Source: Lysobacteraceae bacterium
Lineage (GTDB): Bacteria > Pseudomonadota > Gammaproteobacteria > Xanthomonadales > Xanthomonadaceae
DNA: 5,727 bases
Assembly (NCBI GenBank): GCA_003505795.1
Contig: DNXT01000455.1
Coordinates: forward strand, 587-6,313
Direction of reading: 5' to 3'
Shown: positions 1 through 5,699 of the stretch, piece after piece
Layout of the letters: every line of letters begins with the position of its first letter
How positions within the stretch are numbered: the stretch's first letter is position 1
Translations under genes and position numbers: made by a program
Notes under the pieces: model-generated
Seen by the model: only the letters and a program-made list of their open reading frames with translations
What the model was told of the DNA's origin: nothing
Database searches by the model: none

Positions 1-24
1 GGATATCGATGCCAGGCAAGCCTC

Positions 25-71
25 CCTTCCCCCGCTTGCGGGGGGAAGGTGCCCGCAGGGTGGATGGGGGC
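25..71 (+). repeat. REP-like intergenic hairpin repeat, copy 1
   Basis: A 9-bp perfect stem (25-33 pairing with 41-49, CCTTCCCCC/GGGGGAAGG) with a 7-base loop is followed by a tail containing GCAG and GGATGGGGGC. The same hairpin-plus-tail unit recurs inverted at 100-148, so the two form a head-to-head pair about 28 bases apart. Short repeats of this build, a 'CCTTCTCCC...GGGAGAAGG' hairpin next to a CCCTCATCC box, are familiar from intergenic regions of Xanthomonas and other proteobacteria; that is from memory, not from a search. It lies downstream of the minus-strand permease. No function can be read from it. Confidence 0.7.
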
Positions 72-99
72 AACTTGCACGGAAGCGCTCGCCTGCCAC

Positions 100-148
100 G
101 CCCCTCATCCGGCGCTGCGCGCCACCTTCTCCCGCAGGCGGGAGAAGG
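100..148 (-). repeat. REP-like intergenic hairpin repeat, copy 2 (inverted)
   Basis: Read on the minus strand from 148, this copy has a perfect 9-bp stem (125-133 with 140-148, CCTTCTCCC/GGGAGAAGG) and a 6-base loop. A tail with GCAG and GGATGAGGGGC follows, matching copy 1 in order and spacing apart from a few substitutions and an insertion. The insertion forms a second small stem (111-115 with 119-123, GGCGC/GCGCC) that copy 1 lacks. It begins 20 bases beyond the permease stop codon, so it would lie in that transcript's 3' end and could slow 3' exonucleases. There is no T-tract, so it is not a standard intrinsic terminator. Confidence 0.7.
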
Positions 149-168
149 ATTGTGAATGTCGATTCGCC

Positions 169-1779
169 CTAAGGCGCCGCGTCGACCTGCGCGCCGCGCC
201 GCGCACCCAGCGACAGCAGCGCCATCATCGCCGCGAGCACCACGTAGGCGCCGGCCAGCTGCCAGCTGATCGTGCGCGCCAGCCCCTGCAGCTGCCACGG
301 CAGGTAGATGCCGCCGCGCGGATCCACCGAGTGGATCAGTCCGAACAGGGTCAGGCCGGCGGCGACCAGCAGCAACGCCGAGGCGCGGCGCAGGCGCCCG
401 TCGATCATCGCCACCACCGCGGCGATCCACAGCATCGCGGTGATGATGAAGCCGTTGCCGAGGGCGAAGATCACCGCCAGTTCCGGCAGGCCATGGCCGT
501 CCAGCGTGGTGGTCAGCTCGGCCAGCCGCTCCGGCGCGATCCAGCCCGGCGCCTTGATCGCCAGCAGGTAGGCTACCGACGGCAGGAACCCCAGCACCAT
601 CGCGCCGGCATGCTGCTTCGGGGTGGCCTGGAACGCCTGGGTGGTGATGTCGATGGCCACGTACACGATGATCGGCGCCAGCACCGCCAGCGGCAGCCAC
701 TGCACCAGCCCGGAGATCACCCCGAGCATGCCGCCGATGCCGACGAACAGGCCGGTCAGCAGGGTGTAGCCGCTGCGCGCGCCCATGTGCTTGTAGGCCG
801 GCTGGCCGATGTAGGGCGTGGTCTGGGCGACGCCGCCGCAAACGCCGGCCACCAGCGTGGCGAAGGCTTCGACCAGCAGGACGTCGCGGGTGCGGTAGTC
901 GTCGCCGGCCGCACGCGCGCTCTCGCTGACGTTGATGCCGCCGACCACCATCAGCAGGCCGAACGGCAGCAGCAGCGGCAGGTACGGCACCGTGTCGCGC
1001 AGGCCGTCGACGAAGCCGAGGCCCGGCCACGGCAGCACCACCTGCGGCGGCGTCCATGCCGGCACCTGGAACCCCGGCGCGCCGAGCCCGGCCAGGCCGA
1101 GCCCGTAGTACAGCAGCGTGCCGAACACGAACGCGACCAGCACGCCCGGCAGCTTCACCGGCAGCCGGCCCTTGGCGATCAGCACGTACAGCAGCAGGCC
1201 GAGCGTGGCCAGGCCGGCGACCGGCGAGCGCAGTGTCTCCAGCAGCGGCAGCAGGCCCATCAGCACCAGCGCGATGCCGGCGATCGAACCAAGCAGCGCC
1301 GCGCGCGGCAGCGCCCGCGTCACCGCCTCGCCGAAGAACGACAGCACCAGCTTGAGCAGGCCCATCACCACCAGCGACGCCATGCCCAGCTTCCAGGTCG
1401 CCAGCGCCGCCGCCTGCGGGTCCAGGCCCTGCGCCTTGAACGCCACGAACGCCGGGCCGAGCACCAGCAGCGCCATGCCGATGCTGGTCGGCGCGTCCAG
1501 GCCCAGCGGCATCGCGGTGACGTCGTCGCGGCCGCTGCGCTCGGCCAGGCGCCGCGCCATCAGCGTGTACAGCAGGTTGCCGACCAGCACGCCGAACGCG
1601 GTGCCGGGGAACATGCGCCCGAACACCACCTCGGCCGGGAACTGGAACATCCCCACCAGCGCCATCGCGATGAAGCCGAGGATCGACAGGTTGTCGACCA
1701 CCAGCCCGAAGAATCCGTTGAGGTCGCCGGCGACGAACCAGCGCGGACCGGCCGGCGGGGAAGCGGAAGAAGTGCTCAT
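169..1779 (-). CDS. NCS2/AzgA-like inner-membrane permease
   Basis: A 536-residue, very hydrophobic protein with about 12-14 potential membrane spans, which would act as a secondary transporter in the inner membrane. Its layout recalls the NCS2 nucleobase transporter superfamily, especially the AzgA branch. An early segment (about 20-45, NGFFGLVVDNLSIL) is followed by the conserved loop TAMPLGLDAPTSIG (88-101). A long central region follows, in which NVSESARAAGDDYRTRDVLLVEAFATLVAG (283-312), then GGVAQTTPYIGQPA and GARSGYT (up to 339), resembles the substrate-site helices of AzgA proteins. The C-terminal half has further spans (about 340-410, 432-460, 466-483 and 505-525). The substrate is not determinable: purine or another nucleobase is a family-level guess, and the sequence looks divergent from characterised AzgA members. 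The ATG start at 1777-1779 gives a sensible cytoplasmic N-terminus, but no good Shine-Dalgarno is visible. It sits 225 bases downstream of the GNAT gene on the same strand. Membrane transporter is sure; subfamily is moderate. Confidence 0.85.
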   Translation of the reverse strand: MSTSSASPPAGPRWFVAGDLNGFFGLVVDNLSILGFIAMALVGMFQFPAEVVFGRMFPGTAFGVLVGNLLYTLMARRLAERSGRDDVTAMPLGLDAPTSIGMALLVLGPAFVAFKAQGLDPQAAALATWKLGMASLVVMGLLKLVLSFFGEAVTRALPRAALLGSIAGIALVLMGLLPLLETLRSPVAGLATLGLLLYVLIAKGRLPVKLPGVLVAFVFGTLLYYGLGLAGLGAPGFQVPAWTPPQVVLPWPGLGFVDGLRDTVPYLPLLLPFGLLMVVGGINVSESARAAGDDYRTRDVLLVEAFATLVAGVCGGVAQTTPYIGQPAYKHMGARSGYTLLTGLFVGIGGMLGVISGLVQWLPLAVLAPIIVYVAIDITTQAFQATPKQHAGAMVLGFLPSVAYLLAIKAPGWIAPERLAELTTTLDGHGLPELAVIFALGNGFIITAMLWIAAVVAMIDGRLRRASALLLVAAGLTLFGLIHSVDPRGGIYLPWQLQGLARTISWQLAGAYVVLAAMMALLSLGARRGAQVDAAP

Positions 1780-1822
1780 GCGGGGGTTCGGCGACGTGGG
1801 GAGCGCCGATGGTAGGGCCTGT

Positions 1823-1847
1823 GCGCGGCCGCGAACAGCGGCCGCGC
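1823..1847. repeat. Perfect 10-bp inverted repeat upstream of the permease
   Basis: GCGCGGCCGC (1823-1832) and its exact reverse complement GCGGCCGCGC (1838-1847) are separated by five bases (GAACA or TGTTC by strand). It lies 43 bases upstream of the permease start and could form a very stable RNA hairpin in its 5' leader, or serve as a DNA binding site. Each arm contains the 8-base palindrome GCGGCCGC. No T-run follows on either strand, so it is not an intrinsic terminator. Confidence 0.7.
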
Positions 1848-1911
1848 GGGATACTGCGTGCCGTGCGGCGCCTTCCCGGCGAGCCGGTACGAAGACGACG
1901 ACGCCTGCCTT

Positions 1912-1951
1912 CGTGGAGGGCGCTTCAGCGCCGGGACCTCAGCGCTCCCGG
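1912..1951. repeat. Degenerate REP-like palindromic element
   Basis: A core GGCGCTTCAGCGCC (1919-1932) folds as a short stem around TTCA. It is flanked on the left by CGTGGAGG and on the right by GGGAC. This resembles the 'GTGGGAGNGNCTTCAGNCNCGAC' repeats scattered through Xanthomonas and Pseudomonas-type genomes. An overlapping alternative stem pairs CCGGGA (1931-1936) with TCCCGG (1946-1951). Together with the inverted repeat at 1823-1847 it is the main content of the 225-base gap between the GNAT gene and the permease, where I see no convincing gene. Confidence 0.45.
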
Positions 1952-2004
1952 CCCAGGAGCGATGCGATGCAGCGGCGATCGTCGGCACTGCGCCATGCCC
2001 GCGC

Positions 2005-2484
2005 TCACAGCGCCAGGTGCAGGAACTGGTTGAAGTCGCTGGCGAGGTAGTCGGAAAACGCCGGGCCGTCGGCGAAACCGCGGCGCCGGTACAGCGCCAG
2101 CGCCGGCTCGAACGCCGGCCCGCTGCCGGTCTCCAGGCTGAGACGGTGCACGCCGCGCTCGCGCGCCACGCCGATGATGTGCTCCAGCAGGGCCGCGGCC
2201 GCGCCCTGGCGCAGATGGTCCGGATGGGTGCGCATCGACTTCAGCTCCGCGCCGCCGTCGGCCAGCATCTTCAACGCTCCGACCGCGGCGACGGCGGCGC
2301 CGCGCCAGGCGGTCCACACCGTCACTTGCGGCACCTGCAGGCCGGACAGGTCCAGCGCGAACACGCTGCCGGCAGGCGACTGCGCGTGCATCTGCCGCAG
2401 GTGGTAGGCCAGCAGCGCGCGCACCGCCTCGTCGCCGAGGTCGTCCTCGCGGATCAGCCAGGCGGCGGCGGTGTCGGTCGGCAT
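2005..2484 (-). CDS. GNAT family N-acetyltransferase, YsnE-like
   Basis: A 159-residue, single-domain, cytoplasmic Gcn5-related N-acetyltransferase that would transfer an acetyl group from acetyl-CoA to an unidentified acceptor. The core motif A is clear at 81-104: LKSMRTHPDHLRQGAAAALL, with RQGAAA (92-97) as the pyrophosphate-binding loop, a variant of R/Q-x-x-G-x-G/A. Strand and helix signatures RLSLETGS (114-121) and ALALYRRRGF (128-137) follow, ending in FSDYLASDFNQFLHLAL. The N-terminal stretch YHLRQMHAQSPAGSVFALDLSGLQ (27-50) and the KSMRT and LETGS motifs closely recall the YsnE/indole-acetate acetyltransferase-like subgroup, remembered rather than searched. Length is normal and the protein is complete. 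The ATG at 2482-2484 has no strong Shine-Dalgarno. The gene starts 101 bases downstream of the lipoprotein stop, so co-transcription is possible but not shown. Confidence 0.9.
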   Translation of the reverse strand: MPTDTAAAWLIREDDLGDEAVRALLAYHLRQMHAQSPAGSVFALDLSGLQVPQVTVWTAWRGAAVAAVGALKMLADGGAELKSMRTHPDHLRQGAAAALLEHIIGVARERGVHRLSLETGSGPAFEPALALYRRRGFADGPAFSDYLASDFNQFLHLAL

Positions 2485-2585
2485 GGGGCGGCAGGCTCAG
2501 GCGTATGCGCGGATCATCGCGCACGCCGCGGGCGTCCGCCAACGGATCGCGCCGTCCGACCGGCCAACCCGCGCGCGTGCCGGCC

Positions 2586-3062
2586 TCAGAACGACACCTC
2601 GACCGTCTGCCGCGACCACAGCACCGACTGGTGGCCGGTCGCCTGCTTCCACGCCAGCCGGATCGCCTCGATGTCGGCGCGGCGCTGCGGGCTGTCCTCG
2701 TGCAGGATCACCAGCACCTTGGTGGACAGCCGGTTGGGTTCGCCGGCGCCGCGGAACAGCCACTGCCCGTAGGCGTCGAACACGGTCAGGCCGTCGGGGA
2801 AACGCGAAGTCACTTCCTTGTCCAGGAACGCGCGCCACTGCGCGTCGCTGATCGGCTCGGCCTGCGGCCGGTCGGCCGGGCCGCTCTCCTCGCCCACGCC
2901 GAAGTACAGCTCGCTGCGCACCCAGCCCTGCGCCGCCGACGGCCGCGCCGCATCGCCCTGCATCGCCGCGGTGGCTTGCTGCGCGGGGGCGGTCGGAGCC
3001 AGCGTGGTGCAGGCGGAAAGCGCCAGGACGGCAGCGAGCAGGGAAACGCGCAGAAGGTTCAT
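2586..3062 (-). CDS. DUF3574-type lipoprotein
   Basis: A 158-residue predicted lipoprotein. It begins MNLLRVSLLAAVLALSAC: a short basic start, a hydrophobic stretch and a lipobox LSAC with the lipidated cysteine at residue 18. The residue after it is Thr, not Asp, so outer-membrane sorting is expected. A low-complexity Ala/Pro/Thr/Gln linker (about 19-45) leads to a compact domain: GWVRSELYFGVG, then WRAFLDKEVTSRFPDGLTVFDAYGQWLF, then STKVLVILHEDSP and a C-terminal SVLWSRQTVEVSF. The ELYFG, EVTSRFPDGLTV and KVLVILH blocks match my memory of the DUF3574 family, whose function is unknown. The ATG at 3060-3062 is chosen because GGAG (3068-3071, minus strand) sits five bases upstream and the signal peptide starts there. 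A longer in-frame start at 3194 would bury the signal sequence. It is divergent from the TonB-dependent receptor. Confidence 0.88.
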   Translation of the reverse strand: MNLLRVSLLAAVLALSACTTLAPTAPAQQATAAMQGDAARPSAAQGWVRSELYFGVGEESGPADRPQAEPISDAQWRAFLDKEVTSRFPDGLTVFDAYGQWLFRGAGEPNRLSTKVLVILHEDSPQRRADIEAIRLAWKQATGHQSVLWSRQTVEVSF

Positions 3063-3067
3063 CGGGA

Positions 3068-3071
3068 CTCC
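3068..3071 (-). promoter_or_regulatory. Ribosome binding site of the lipoprotein gene
   Basis: GGAG on the minus strand, five bases from the ATG at 3060-3062. It decides the start in favour of the version that begins with the lipoprotein signal peptide rather than the 44-residue longer frame. Confidence 0.75.
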
Positions 3072-3074
3072 GTG

Positions 3075-3095
3075 CGCCTGCCTCATGAGCAGGCG
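3075..3095 (-). repeat. Leader hairpin before the lipoprotein gene
   Basis: CGCCTGC (3075-3081) pairs exactly with GCAGGCG (3089-3095) around a 7-base loop containing CATGA. In the minus-strand transcript this hairpin ends three bases before the GGAG ribosome binding site. It could affect translation or mRNA stability of the lipoprotein gene. No T-tract follows, so termination is unlikely. Confidence 0.5.
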
Positions 3096-3142
3096 TGATG
3101 TGGTGATGCCTTGGCGGCACGGAACGGCACTCGCGCGCCGCT

Positions 3143-3205
3143 TAACGGCCGGATAATATATCTCTCCATCCGGATGGATGTGGAATATTTTCATCCGTAT
3201 CGATC
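3143..3205. promoter_or_regulatory. Candidate divergent promoter region (AT-rich island)
   Basis: This is the only clearly AT-rich stretch in the window and lies between the divergent lipoprotein and receptor genes. On the plus strand GATAAT (3152-3157) is a five-of-six match to a -10 box. On the minus strand the same bases give TATTAT (3153-3158), also a fair -10 match. No good -35 box is visible for either at normal spacing, so the exact start sites are uncertain. A start from the plus-strand -10 would fall near 3164, at the palindrome 3165-3178, leaving a receptor leader of roughly 110 bases. Confidence 0.4.
3165..3178. promoter_or_regulatory. 14-bp perfect palindrome, candidate operator
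   Basis: TCCATCCGGATGGA is a perfect 14-bp palindrome just beside the candidate -10 boxes, where a repressor would block transcription. Its half-site CATCCG recurs at 3192-3197 and, as another perfect palindrome, at 3233-3244. I cannot name a regulator that binds it, and it does not match the Fur or Clp/CRP consensus. Confidence 0.4.
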
Positions 3206-3232
3206 ACCCCACCCTGGCGATCGCCGCGCGGC

Positions 3233-3244
3233 CGGATGCATCCG
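3233..3244. promoter_or_regulatory. 12-bp perfect palindrome, second candidate operator
   Basis: CGGATGCATCCG is a perfect palindrome made of the same CATCCG half-sites as 3165-3178, but with the two halves in the opposite order. It lies 33 bases before the receptor start, inside the probable 5' leader, so it could act either as DNA operator or as a small RNA stem. Confidence 0.35.
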
Positions 3245-3264
3245 CGGCGTCCCGATGCTGTAGC

Positions 3265-3270
3265 AGGAGA
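3265..3270 (+). promoter_or_regulatory. Ribosome binding site of the TonB-dependent receptor
   Basis: AGGAGA sits seven bases before the ATG at 3278-3280. It fixes the start at MFRPHLSVLG, which opens directly into a signal peptide, rather than at the in-frame ATG at 3236. Confidence 0.85.
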
Positions 3271-3277
3271 GCCTTCC

Positions 3278-5698
3278 ATGTTCCGCCCCCACCTGTCCGT
3301 CCTCGGCCTCGCCGTGGCCGCGGCCCTGTCCGCGCCCGCCCATGCCCAGCAGAGCGACGCCACCAACCTCGACACCGTGATCGTCACCGGCACCCGCGCC
3401 AGCGGCCGCACCGTGCTGGAATCGACCGCGCCGGTGGACGTGCTCACCGCCGAGGACATCCGCAAGGCCGGCGTGGTCAACGGCGAGCTCGGCAGCGCGC
3501 TGCAGGCGCTGCTGCCCTCGTTCAACTTCCCGCGCCAGTCCAACTCCGGCGGCGCCGACCACGTGCGCGCCGCGCAGTTGCGCGGGCTCTCGCCCGACCA
3601 GGTGCTGGTGCTGGTCAACGGCAAGCGCCGCCACGTCTCGGCGCTGGTCAACACCGACAGCAAGATCGGCAAGGGCACCACCCCGGTCGACTTCAACTCG
3701 ATCCCGGTCAGCGCGATCAAGCGCATCGAGGTACTGCGCGACGGCGCCGGCGCCCAGTACGGCTCGGACGCGATCGCCGGAGTGATCAACGTGATCCTCG
3801 ACGACGCGCCGGACGCCGGCGCGATCGAGGCCAGCTACGGCGCCCACCATACCGACCTGAAGCCGATCGGCCGCGAGATCACCGACGGCCAGACCGGCTA
3901 CCTCAGCGCCAAGGCCGGCACCCGTCTGGGCGAGGACGGCTTCATCAAGGCCGGCCTGGAATACAAGCGCCGCGACGCCACCAACCGCGCCGGCTACGAC
4001 CAGATCCCCGACTGGCAGCAGAACGACGCCAACCTGGCGCTGCAGGGCAGGCGCAACTACGCGCTCGGCGACGGCCAGTCGCGCGACCTCAACGCCTGGT
4101 TCAACGGCGAGCTGCCGTTCGGCCAGACCGGCAACCTGTACGCCTTCGGCACCTACAGCCACCGCGATACCGAAGGCGACAACTACTTCCGCTATCCCGA
4201 CGACACCGACGGCGCCAACTGGCCGGAGGTCTACCCGGACGGCTACCGCCCCATCTCGCTGGGCTACAACCGCGACTACCAGGGCGTGCTCGGCGCGCGC
4301 GGGCAGTGGGGCGAGTGGGACTACGACGCCAGCCTCGACTACGGCCGCAACGACTTCACCTACGAGCTGAAGAACTCGCTCAACGCCTCGCTCGGCCCGG
4401 ACAGCCCCACCCGCTTCCGGGTCGGCCGCTACGTGTTCGACCAGAGCGTGGCCAACCTGGACCTGAGCCGCGGCTTCGAGGCCGCCGGCGCCAGCCACAC
4501 CTTCGGCACCGGCGTGGAATTCCGCCGCGAGCAGTACCGTACCCATGCCGGCGACCCGGCCAGCTATGCCGCCGGCCCCTACACCGACCGCCCGACCGGC
4601 GCCCAGGCCGGCGGCGGCCTGACCCCGGAAGACGCGGCCGACCTGTCGCGCAACGTCGCCAGCGTCTACGCCAGCCTGTCCAGCCAGTTCGGCGAGAAGT
4701 TCTCCACCGACCTGGCCGGCCGCTACGAGCACTACCAGGACTTCGGCAGCCAGTGGACCGGCAAGCTCGCCGCGCGCTACGCGTTCACCCCGGCGTTCGC
4801 GCTGCGCGGCGCGGTCTCCAACAACTTCCGCGCGCCGTCGCTGAGCCAGGTCGGCTTCGAGTCGACCTCCACCGGCTACGGCTCGGACGGCCAGCTGGTG
4901 CAGAGCCGGGTGCTGGCGGTCGACAACCCGATCGCGCGCGCGCTCGGCGCCAGCGACCTGAAGCCGGAGAAGTCGCTGAACTACAGCCTCGGCTTCACCA
5001 GCCGGATCGGCGACCACTTCGACCTGTCGCTGGACTTCTTCCAGATCGACATCGACGACCGCATCGCACTGTCGGAAAGCATCACCGGCGATGCGCTGAC
5101 CGACTACGTGGAAAGCAGCTTCGGCGTGTCCGGCCTGCAGAGCGCCAGCTTCTTCGTCAACGCCGCCGACACCCGCACCCGCGGCGCCGAGCTGGTGGCG
5201 AACTGGCGCAGCTACGTGTTCGGCGGCGACCTGCTGCTGACCGGCACCTACAGCTACGCCAAGACCACGCTGAAGAACGTGCTGGCCACGCCGGCGCAGC
5301 TGCTGGCGCTGGATCCGGACTACGTGCTGTTCGGCGTGGAGGAGAGCAACACCCTGACCACCGCCACGCCCAGGACCCGCGCCGGCCTGGCGGCGAACTG
5401 GAGCAACGATGCCTGGACCCTGTCCTCGAGGCTGAGCCGCTACGGCAGCGTCACTCGCGTCTTCGGCTGGGCCTCGGCGCCGCAGACGTATGCCGCCGAA
5501 TGGCAGCTCGACCTGGAGGCCGAATACCGCATCACCGCGCAATGGAGCGTGGCGATCGGCGGCCAGAACGTCACCGACAGCTATCCGGACCTGTCCAACG
5601 CCGAGACCAACTACTACGGCAACCTGCCGTACGACGTGCTCTCGCCGGTCGGCAGCAACGGCGCCTACTGGTATGGCCGGGTGCGGTATACGTTCTGA
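3278..5698 (+). CDS. TonB-dependent outer-membrane receptor
   Basis: An 806-residue, complete receptor that would import a scarce ligand across the outer membrane using TonB-ExbBD energy. A signal peptide (1-23) ends in AHA before QQS. The TonB box DTVIVTG (32-38) follows within ten residues, leaving no room for an N-terminal FecA-type signalling domain, so sigma/anti-sigma signalling is unlikely. The plug domain spans about 45-175: it has VDVLTAEDIRKAG, QLRGLSPDQVLVLVNGKRRH (100-119), and the typical end EVLRDGAGAQYGSDAIAGVINV (151-172). The rest is a Tyr/Asn/Asp-rich 22-strand-type barrel, including NAADTRTRGAEL (628-639) and a NVTDSYP motif near the end. It finishes with WYGRVRYTF, whose terminal Phe is the usual signal for BAM-dependent insertion. 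Length is normal. The ligand is unknown: siderophore, cobalamin, carbohydrate and other plant-derived compounds are all possible. No partner transport gene lies in the window. Confidence 0.95.
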   Translation: MFRPHLSVLGLAVAAALSAPAHAQQSDATNLDTVIVTGTRASGRTVLESTAPVDVLTAEDIRKAGVVNGELGSALQALLPSFNFPRQSNSGGADHVRAAQLRGLSPDQVLVLVNGKRRHVSALVNTDSKIGKGTTPVDFNSIPVSAIKRIEVLRDGAGAQYGSDAIAGVINVILDDAPDAGAIEASYGAHHTDLKPIGREITDGQTGYLSAKAGTRLGEDGFIKAGLEYKRRDATNRAGYDQIPDWQQNDANLALQGRRNYALGDGQSRDLNAWFNGELPFGQTGNLYAFGTYSHRDTEGDNYFRYPDDTDGANWPEVYPDGYRPISLGYNRDYQGVLGARGQWGEWDYDASLDYGRNDFTYELKNSLNASLGPDSPTRFRVGRYVFDQSVANLDLSRGFEAAGASHTFGTGVEFRREQYRTHAGDPASYAAGPYTDRPTGAQAGGGLTPEDAADLSRNVASVYASLSSQFGEKFSTDLAGRYEHYQDFGSQWTGKLAARYAFTPAFALRGAVSNNFRAPSLSQVGFESTSTGYGSDGQLVQSRVLAVDNPIARALGASDLKPEKSLNYSLGFTSRIGDHFDLSLDFFQIDIDDRIALSESITGDALTDYVESSFGVSGLQSASFFVNAADTRTRGAELVANWRSYVFGGDLLLTGTYSYAKTTLKNVLATPAQLLALDPDYVLFGVEESNTLTTATPRTRAGLAANWSNDAWTLSSRLSRYGSVTRVFGWASAPQTYAAEWQLDLEAEYRITAQWSVAIGGQNVTDSYPDLSNAETNYYGNLPYDVLSPVGSNGAYWYGRVRYTF

Positions 5699-5699
5699 C

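Noticed and set aside
125..148. Rho-independent terminator for the permease
   Set aside because: The hairpin is strong and well placed, but no T-tract follows in the minus direction, and the same structure recurs as a dispersed repeat.
49..1815. A 588-codon open frame antisense to the permease
   Set aside because: The product is dominated by Arg, Gln, His and Ala, with no domain. It mirrors the hydrophobic codons of the real permease on the other strand.
1776..1988. A 70-codon GTG-started minus frame whose stop overlaps the permease start as ATGA
   Set aside because: The overlap suggests translational coupling, but the peptide is Arg/Pro/Ser-rich with no domain, and the frame runs through the inverted repeat and the REP-like element.
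2505..3098. A long plus-strand frame antisense to the lipoprotein
   Set aside because: Its composition is Arg/Gly/Ala-rich with no motifs. The minus strand has a lipobox, a ribosome binding site and a recognisable domain.
3150..3168. Fur box in the receptor promoter region
   Set aside because: Only the half-site GATAAT fits; the second half (TATCTCT) does not match ATTATCA.
3063..3194. A 44-residue N-terminal extension of the lipoprotein
   Set aside because: It would place the signal peptide and lipobox inside the protein, and the inner ATG has a good GGAG at five bases.
3236..3277. A 14-residue N-terminal extension of the TonB-dependent receptor
   Set aside because: AGGAGA lies seven bases before the ATG at 3278, and the signal peptide starts there.
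3191..5542. A 783-codon open frame antisense to the TonB-dependent receptor
   Set aside because: Its product is low-complexity (Val/Ala/Gly/Arg/Gln-rich) with no recognisable domain, and the opposite strand encodes a complete, motif-rich receptor. Stop-free antisense frames are expected under strong third-position GC bias.
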